Below are positions 6,747-11,115 of a stretch of DNA of 11,115 nucleotides, piece after piece. The translations under genes were made by a program, and so were the position numbers. Each line of letters opens with the position of its first letter. Position 1 is the first letter of the stretch. The notes under the pieces were generated by a model, which saw only the letters and a list, made by a program, of their open reading frames with translations, was not told the origin of the DNA and searched no databases. This stretch comes from Gammaproteobacteria bacterium. Lineage in GTDB: Bacteria; Pseudomonadota; Gammaproteobacteria; Pseudomonadales; Azotimanducaceae. The stretch spans positions 80,710 to 91,824 of the forward strand of contig PASO01000031.1 of assembly GCA_002712135.1 (NCBI GenBank), read 5' to 3'.

Positions 6747-7889
6747 ATGGCTAAAACGATAATTTGGACTATGTTGGCGTTGGTGATGGTTACATCTACT
6801 GCTAATGCATCGGAGCAGGTTGGTTGTATATCCGGCAATTGTGAGAACGGTGCCGGTACCTATGTTTATGACGGTGATTTGCAAGGACAACGCTATGAGG
6901 GGGAATGGCTAAGTAGGAAGCGGCATGGGCAGGGTGTCCATTACTACCCGGATGGGCGGTACGAAGGGCAATGGCAGCAAGACAAACGAAGTGGGAAAGG
7001 AGATTATCTCCACGTCGATGGGCATCGTTATTCAGGAGAGTGGCTAAACGATGAACCCCATGGTAATGGTGTATTCGAACATGCGTCAGGAAATCGTTAC
7101 GAGGGCGAATGGGAGGTGGGTAAGCGATCTGGACGAGGTGTTATGAAAGGGGCTGACGGGACTCACCATGAGGGTGTATGGAAAGCAGACAAGTATCATG
7201 GTCATGGCTCTCACACAGATGAAAAAGGTAATAACTATACTGGTGAATATAAATATGGAGAGCCTAATGGTCAGGGCACATACAAGAATATGGAAGGTTA
7301 TCGATATGTAGGTATGTGGAAAGATGGTTTGCGCCATGGTGAGGGTACACTTTTCTACGAAAACGGCCTCCGTTATGAAGGACGCTGGGTTAATGGAAAG
7401 GAAGATGGAATCGGGACAACGTACTTCACGGATGGGGATCGTTACGTCGGCGAATACAAAGCGGGCGAAAGAGACGGGCAGGGTGTGTATTACTTTGCCA
7501 ATGGCGATCGATACGTGGGAGAGTACAAGGATCGAAGAAAGCATGGGCAGGGAACCTACTATTACTTGAACGGCGAACGTTATACCGGGCAATACGTGAT
7601 GGGTGTTAAAGAAGGGCAAGGCACTTATCAGTTTGTAGATGGAAGTCGATATAAAGGAGATTGGGAAAGGAATCACCCGAGTGGTCATGGAACAGTGTCA
7701 TACTCGGACGGAAGTTGTTATCACGGCCGATGGCAGGAAGGGATGAAGCATGGCATTGGTACATTGTACGAGAAGCATGGGACGGCCAAGTATGGCGAAT
7801 GGCGACAAGATATATTCGTTAGATTGATTGATAAGGAACATCAACCAAGGTCTATCACCTGCAAAATGTTGTCTATTGGTCGGATCTAG
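6747..7889 (+). CDS. Exported MORN-repeat protein (380 aa)
   Basis: The first 21 residues form a signal peptide: K3, a hydrophobic core (IIWTMLALVMV), and a likely cut after ANA. No lipobox is present, so the product should be soluble in the periplasm or outside the cell. A short linker with C27 and C32 follows. From residue 50 the rest is a run of MORN repeats (YxGxWxxGxxHGxGxxxxxDGxR), 13 units almost all exactly 23 residues long and ending near residue 352, then a basic tail without repeats. MORN units fold into a long beta-hairpin sheet; in eukaryotes they bind membranes or proteins, while bacterial roles are mostly unknown. No catalytic domain is attached, unlike MORN-kinase fusions. The ATG is preceded by GAGGAA (6738-6743) at slightly short spacing. 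The gene stands alone between a divergent region and the nitroreductase gene 127 bases downstream. Scaffold or envelope-binding roles are inference. Confidence 0.9.
   Translation: MAKTIIWTMLALVMVTSTANASEQVGCISGNCENGAGTYVYDGDLQGQRYEGEWLSRKRHGQGVHYYPDGRYEGQWQQDKRSGKGDYLHVDGHRYSGEWLNDEPHGNGVFEHASGNRYEGEWEVGKRSGRGVMKGADGTHHEGVWKADKYHGHGSHTDEKGNNYTGEYKYGEPNGQGTYKNMEGYRYVGMWKDGLRHGEGTLFYENGLRYEGRWVNGKEDGIGTTYFTDGDRYVGEYKAGERDGQGVYYFANGDRYVGEYKDRRKHGQGTYYYLNGERYTGQYVMGVKEGQGTYQFVDGSRYKGDWERNHPSGHGTVSYSDGSCYHGRWQEGMKHGIGTLYEKHGTAKYGEWRQDIFVRLIDKEHQPRSITCKMLSIGRI
6894..7802 (+). repeat. Tandem 69-base coding repeats (MORN units)
   Basis: Thirteen tandem units plus a partial one, each about 69 bases (the first is 66), encode the MORN array. 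Unit starts fall at Y/H-x-G-x-W/Y, for example codons 50, 72, 95 and 325. The DNA copies have diverged strongly although the protein pattern is kept, so this is an old array under selection and not a recent slippage expansion. Confidence 0.85.
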
Positions 7890-7971
7890 TTATGGGTGAA
7901 ACGATATTGTTTAAACACTATGATCCAGAATACTTTTTTCATGCCAGCCGTCTTTTCTAAGGAAGGAAGCT

Positions 7972-7986
7972 GAGTTAGCCTAACTC
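7972..7986. promoter_or_regulatory. Perfect 7-bp inverted repeat, candidate operator
   Basis: GAGTTAG-C-CTAACTC is perfectly symmetric around base 7979 and ends 30 bases before the nitroreductase start. The one-base centre and the lack of a following T run make a terminator unlikely; a repressor or activator site is the better reading. The cognate regulator is not in the window. Confidence 0.4.
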
Positions 7987-8016
7987 TAAATTAAAGTGAC
8001 GATATGAGGATCATCT

Positions 8017-8670
8017 ATGAATGTCTCCGAAGCAATGGCAGCACGACGATCCTTTCGCAATTTTCTAGATACGCCAGTCCCCAATGAGGTCCTCGCGCAA
8101 CTACTACGAGATGCATCTCGGGCACCAAGCGGCGGGAACCTCCAGCCTTGGCGCATCTACGTAATCAATGATGTTGCGATGGTGAAGTTTCTTTCTCACG
8201 CGTCGACATATTCTGGGCCAGAAATGCCAGAGTATGTGGTCTATCCACCAAGCCTGAAGGAGCCCTATCGCTCATCTCGCTTCAAGTGTGGTGAGGATAT
8301 GTATGCCTTGCTGGGGATTCCTCGCGATGACAAACCAGCTAGGTATGCACATCTGGATCGAAACTTTATATTCTTCGGCGCGCCGGCTGCGCTTTTTGTA
8401 TACGTGGATCGTATTATGGGTCCACCGCAATGGTCTGATCTCGGCATGTTCCTGCAGAGTTTCATGTTGTTGGCTCAGGAAGCAGGACTCGAAACCTGTG
8501 CCCAGGAGGCTTGGGCCAGGAAGCCTGGTACCGTAAGAAGTTTTATCGATCCACCAGAAGAATTGATGCTCTTTTGTGGCTGTGCGATTGGGCATGCGAA
8601 TCCGGAAGCGCCGGTTAATCAACTGGTGACCGACAGGGAACCGCTCGAGAATTGGGCTACTTTTCTGTAA
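8017..8670 (+). CDS. Nitroreductase-family FMN oxidoreductase (217 aa)
   Basis: An FMN-dependent, dimer-forming oxidoreductase of the nitroreductase family, expected to use NAD(P)H to reduce nitro groups, quinones, flavins or enones. The FMN phosphate site is RRSFRNF (residues 10-16). APSGGNLQPW (36-45) forms the usual flavin-contact loop, GAPAALFVYVD (121-131) is the core strand, DLGMFLQSFMLLAQEAGL (141-158) is the long dimer helix, and GCAIGHANPEAPVN (188-201) is the C-terminal family signature. Length is normal. The start is well supported by GAGGA six bases upstream. Residues about 62-115 form an extended segment with many Pro, Tyr and Arg, probably a substrate lid. The gene has its own 127-base upstream region with a perfect inverted repeat and is 133 bases from the carboxylase operon, so it may be separately regulated. 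The physiological substrate cannot be assigned. Confidence 0.92.
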   Translation: MNVSEAMAARRSFRNFLDTPVPNEVLAQLLRDASRAPSGGNLQPWRIYVINDVAMVKFLSHASTYSGPEMPEYVVYPPSLKEPYRSSRFKCGEDMYALLGIPRDDKPARYAHLDRNFIFFGAPAALFVYVDRIMGPPQWSDLGMFLQSFMLLAQEAGLETCAQEAWARKPGTVRSFIDPPEELMLFCGCAIGHANPEAPVNQLVTDREPLENWATFL

Positions 8671-8736
8671 GACGTTTGCCTATCTTAGCGGAAATTCAGA
8701 CTGCAACTGTCTTGAGAAGGTATAGATGCTGGAGCA

Positions 8737-8756
8737 TTGTCTCGGACGCGAGACAA
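8737..8756 (+). other. Stable stem-loop before the acyl-CoA carboxylase operon
   Basis: TTGTCTCG and CGAGACAA pair perfectly (8 bp) around the four-base loop GACG. No T run follows on either strand, so it is not a normal intrinsic terminator. It lies 47 bases before the carboxyltransferase ATG and 66 after the nitroreductase stop. ATGCT (8726-8730) can pair either with AGCAT at 8733-8737, which collides with the stem, or with AGCAT at 8761-8765, which encloses it. It may be a leader structure, a processing site or an operator; function not known. Confidence 0.45.
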
Positions 8757-8803
8757 CGATAGCATGGGTAGGTGGTTGATAAGATCAAAATGATGAGAGA
8801 TCC

Positions 8804-10459
8804 ATGGCAGTAATTAAGTCGAAACTGAATACTCGATCGGATGAGTACTTGCGAAACCGGGAAGAAATGCTTGAGGAGCTAGAATACATAGCTATGCTCC
8901 ACGCTGAGGCAGCGCAAGGTGGAGGCGAGGAAGCAATGGCACGCCTGCGGTCTCGTGACAAGCTACCGCTACGGGAACGTATCGCGCTGGTGCTTGACCG
9001 GGACTCTCCCTTCTTCGAGGTTAGTCCGCTGGCGGCCTATAACTCACATGTAAAGACGGGTTCTGGATTTATTCTCGGAGTTGGCGTCATTGCGGACACT
9101 GAGTGTGTCATTCTCGGCCACGATCCATCTGTGCGGGCGGGTGCTTTCAATGCGTGGAACAGTAAGAAACTAATGCGTGGCCTAGAGATCGCGAGAGTGA
9201 ACCGACTTCCCTACGTGCAGTTTGTAGAGTCTGCTGGTGCTGATCTTAGGGGTAGTAGCGGCGGTGGTGGTAGCAAAAAGGATGAGCCCCCAAGAAGAAT
9301 CAAGACACCATCCACTACAAGTCACTTTGCTGAATCAGGACGGTTGTTTTACGAGATTACCGAACTATCTCAAATGCGCATTCCAACCATTTCAGTTGTG
9401 TTTGGTGCTGCCGCTGCTGGTGGTGCATATCAGCCAGGGATGAGTGACTATAACATTTTCATTAAGAAACAATCCAAGGTATTTCTTGGCAGTCCACCCT
9501 TGGTGAAAATGGCAACCGGAGAAGACGCAAATGCTGAAGATCTAGGTGGCGCTGAAATGCATACCCAGATCTCGGGCCTGGGAGACTATTTGGCTGAAGA
9601 TGAGCACGATGGTATCCGTATGTGTCGAGAGGTGGTGTCACATCTTAACTGGCGTAAATGGGGTCCGGGACCGAGTCTACCGCCAGATCCACCTGTCTAT
9701 GACCAGGACGAACTGCTCGGAATCGTTAACAAGGATCTGACCAAGCCTTTTGATATGCGGGAGGTTATTGCGCGTATTGTAGATGGATCACGATTCGAGG
9801 AATTCAAACCACTTTATGGATCCACACTCGTGACTGGTTGGGCCTCTATTGATGGTTACCCTATCGGAATTCTTGGTAACAATGGTCCATTGATGTCGGA
9901 GGCGGCGGAGAAGGCCACTCAGTTTATCCAGCTCTGTAACCAGATAGATACACCATTACTATTTCTGCACAACATTACTGGTTATATCGTGGGTACTGAT
10001 TTCGAGCGTGGTGGCATCACCAAGAATGGATCGAAAATGATTAATGCGGTAGCAAACTCGACGGTACCCCACTTTTCGGTAATTCCCGCAGCATCTTATG
10101 GTGCGGGAAATTATGGTATGAGCGGTCGGGCATACGGTACGCGCTTCACCTTCATCTGGCCTACTGCAAAAATAGCCGTGATGGGGCCTAAGCAGCAGGC
10201 GGGCGTAATGACGATTGTAGGTCGCCAGGCGGCAGAACGACGCAATGAAGTTTTTGATGAAGAGGCGGACCAAAAACGGGCTGCATCCGTCGAAGAAGTC
10301 CTAGAAGAAGCATCGTTGGCATTGCTCGCAACCGCTGCGATTTCCGATGATGGCTTAATCGATCCAAGAGATACGAGAGCACATCTGGCGATCTCACTGT
10401 CAGCCGTCCACAACAATAAAGTAGAAGGTGCCAAGGGCTTTGGCGTCTGGCGGATGTAA
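8804..10459 (+). CDS. Acyl-CoA carboxylase, carboxyltransferase (beta) subunit (551 aa)
   Basis: Transfers the carboxyl group from carboxybiotin to an acyl-CoA; the biotin carboxylase partner starts two bases downstream. The N-half shows RDKLPLRERIALVLD (51-65), ESAGADL (142-148, an oxyanion-loop region) and AAAAGGAYQPGMSDY (202-216). Next come KVFLGSPPLVKMATGE (225-240) and EDLGGAEMHTQISG (245-258). The C-half shows FLHNITGYIVG (387-397), ERGGITKNGSKMINAV (401-416), GAGNYGMSGRAY (433-444) and WPTAKIAVMG (452-461). Length and motifs fit the propionyl-, methylcrotonyl- and geranyl-CoA carboxylase beta group; the substrate cannot be told apart from sequence alone. Residues about 149-173 (SSGGGGSKKDEPPRR and on) form a Gly/Lys-rich loop that seems longer than in typical methylcrotonyl-CoA enzymes. 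The ribosome site is modest (GAGAGA just before the ATG). A leader of 133 bases with a stable stem precedes it. Confidence 0.95.
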   Translation: MAVIKSKLNTRSDEYLRNREEMLEELEYIAMLHAEAAQGGGEEAMARLRSRDKLPLRERIALVLDRDSPFFEVSPLAAYNSHVKTGSGFILGVGVIADTECVILGHDPSVRAGAFNAWNSKKLMRGLEIARVNRLPYVQFVESAGADLRGSSGGGGSKKDEPPRRIKTPSTTSHFAESGRLFYEITELSQMRIPTISVVFGAAAAGGAYQPGMSDYNIFIKKQSKVFLGSPPLVKMATGEDANAEDLGGAEMHTQISGLGDYLAEDEHDGIRMCREVVSHLNWRKWGPGPSLPPDPPVYDQDELLGIVNKDLTKPFDMREVIARIVDGSRFEEFKPLYGSTLVTGWASIDGYPIGILGNNGPLMSEAAEKATQFIQLCNQIDTPLLFLHNITGYIVGTDFERGGITKNGSKMINAVANSTVPHFSVIPAASYGAGNYGMSGRAYGTRFTFIWPTAKIAVMGPKQQAGVMTIVGRQAAERRNEVFDEEADQKRAASVEEVLEEASLALLATAAISDDGLIDPRDTRAHLAISLSAVHNNKVEGAKGFGVWRM

Positions 10460-10461
10460 CC

Positions 10462-11115
10462 ATGTCAAAGCGTATTGAAAGACTATTAGTAGTTAACCGT
10501 GGTGAGATCGCGAGACGCATTATGCGAACTGCGCATATGATGGGCATTAGTACGGTTGCTATCTATTCAGATAGCGATGTTAGTGAACCGTTCGTACAGG
10601 AAGCCGATGAGGCTATCGCTTTGGATGGTAGTAGTTCCCTTGAAACCTATCTGGATCAGGATAAAGTTCTTAGCGCTGCCAGGAGAACCGGTGCGGATGC
10701 GATCCATCCAGGCTATGGTTTTCTTTCGGAGAATACTGGTTTTGCAGCCACCGTTCAGGAAGCAGGAATCACCTGGATTGGACCATCGTCGGCGGCAATT
10801 TCTCAGATGGGAGACAAGCTTTCTTCTAAGGAACTGATGACAAAGGCCGGTGTACCAACACTACCCAGCGTGGAGGTTTCTGCTGATGCTGATGCAAAGA
10901 AGCTTGCGAAAGAGATTGGCTATCCATTACTGGTTAAAGCATCAGCTGGTGGTGGTGGCAAGGGCATGCGCGTCGTACAAAGCGAAAGCGAGCTGGACGA
11001 TGCAGTAGAAGGTGCAAGGAGAGAGGCAGCTGCCTCTTTCGGTGATGACACGATTTTTCTCGAGCGCTGGCTCGCATCATCCCGACATGTGGAGATCCAA
11101 GTCTTAGGTGATAGT
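10462..11115 (+). CDS. Acyl-CoA carboxylase, biotin carboxylase (alpha) subunit, 3' truncated
   Basis: The frame starts at an ATG two bases after the carboxyltransferase stop and stays open to the right edge (218 codons). It carboxylates biotin with ATP and bicarbonate. The N-terminal domain is clear: LLVVNRGEIARRI (8-20) and IHPGYGFLSEN (81-91), followed by IGPSSAAISQMGDK (106-119) with the conserved ATP-site lysine K119. The ATP-grasp glycine loop KASAGGGGKGMR (159-170) and FLERWLASSRHVEIQVLGD (199-217) come next. The catalytic C-half and any biotinyl (MKM-type) domain are beyond the window, so it is not known whether biotin is carried on this chain, as in methylcrotonyl-CoA carboxylase alpha of about 650-670 residues, or on a separate protein. 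The tight spacing suggests translational coupling with the beta subunit; a purine-rich GGCGGA lies in the end of that gene. Confidence 0.95.
   Translation, partial: MSKRIERLLVVNRGEIARRIMRTAHMMGISTVAIYSDSDVSEPFVQEADEAIALDGSSSLETYLDQDKVLSAARRTGADAIHPGYGFLSENTGFAATVQEAGITWIGPSSAAISQMGDKLSSKELMTKAGVPTLPSVEVSADADAKKLAKEIGYPLLVKASAGGGGKGMRVVQSESELDDAVEGARREAAASFGDDTIFLERWLASSRHVEIQVLGDS

Noticed and set aside
7086..7688. Long open frame (200 codons) on the - strand opposite the MORN gene
   Set aside because: It is a by-product of the repeated codon pattern of the MORN array; the translation is low-complexity and hydrophobic, with no family resemblance.
6894..7802. Tandem repeats as a CRISPR array or non-coding satellite
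   Set aside because: The units are contiguous, in frame, diverged in DNA, and encode the MORN consensus.
8737..8756. The stem as an intrinsic terminator of the nitroreductase gene
   Set aside because: The stem is good but no T tract follows on either strand.
8776..8788. TTGAT-AAG-ATCAA as an FNR/Anr box before the carboxylase operon
   Set aside because: The spacer is three bases, whereas FNR sites need four; the half-sites would be out of register. It remains only a short dyad.
10556..10837. Short + strand frame of 93 codons
   Set aside because: It lies in another frame inside the biotin carboxylase gene, whose own frame is unmistakable from 10462 to the edge.

Overview
The window looks like a piece of a bacterial chromosome, most likely from a proteobacterium and perhaps an aquatic gammaproteobacterium. 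That placement rests on the gene content (a two-unit M16 peptidase, several catabolic oxidoreductases, an acyl-CoA carboxylase with separate subunits), the moderate base composition and the short intergenic gaps. It is an inference from overall character, not from a marker gene. I found no rRNA, tRNA, CRISPR array, insertion sequence, integrase or phage gene. Both ends cut through genes.

Left block, + strand (1-5281): the C-terminal two thirds of an M16 zinc-peptidase-family protein runs in from the left edge. It is followed by an amidohydrolase of the N-acyl-D-amino-acid deacylase type (GTG start) and two consecutive short-chain dehydrogenases/reductases (SDRs). The gaps of 43, 23 and 31 bases suggest that at least the last three genes form one transcription unit. 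A hydrolase followed by two NAD(P)-dependent oxidoreductases reads as a small catabolic module of unknown substrate.

Middle (5284-6746): a fold-type I PLP aminotransferase on the - strand meets the second SDR tail to tail, with only two bases between the stop codons. It starts at TTG, with a well-placed Shine-Dalgarno sequence and a perfect TATAAT upstream. The next 302 bases carry no gene and form a divergent intergenic region.

Right block, + strand (6747-11115): an exported protein made almost wholly of MORN repeats (13 units of about 23 residues), then an FMN nitroreductase-family protein, then an acyl-CoA carboxylase operon. That operon holds a complete carboxyltransferase (beta) subunit and, two bases after it, the first 218 codons of the biotin carboxylase (alpha) subunit, which runs off the right edge. 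Two clear inverted repeats, one before the nitroreductase and one before the carboxylase operon, are candidate regulatory elements.

Taken together this is a metabolic neighbourhood (amide or lactam hydrolysis, alcohol/ketone oxidoreduction, transamination, acyl-CoA carboxylation) with a structural MORN protein set into it. No new defence, mobile or RNA system could be made out. The points most worth a second look are the atypical metal site of the amidohydrolase, the MORN protein, the enlarged loop in the carboxyltransferase and the two inverted repeats.
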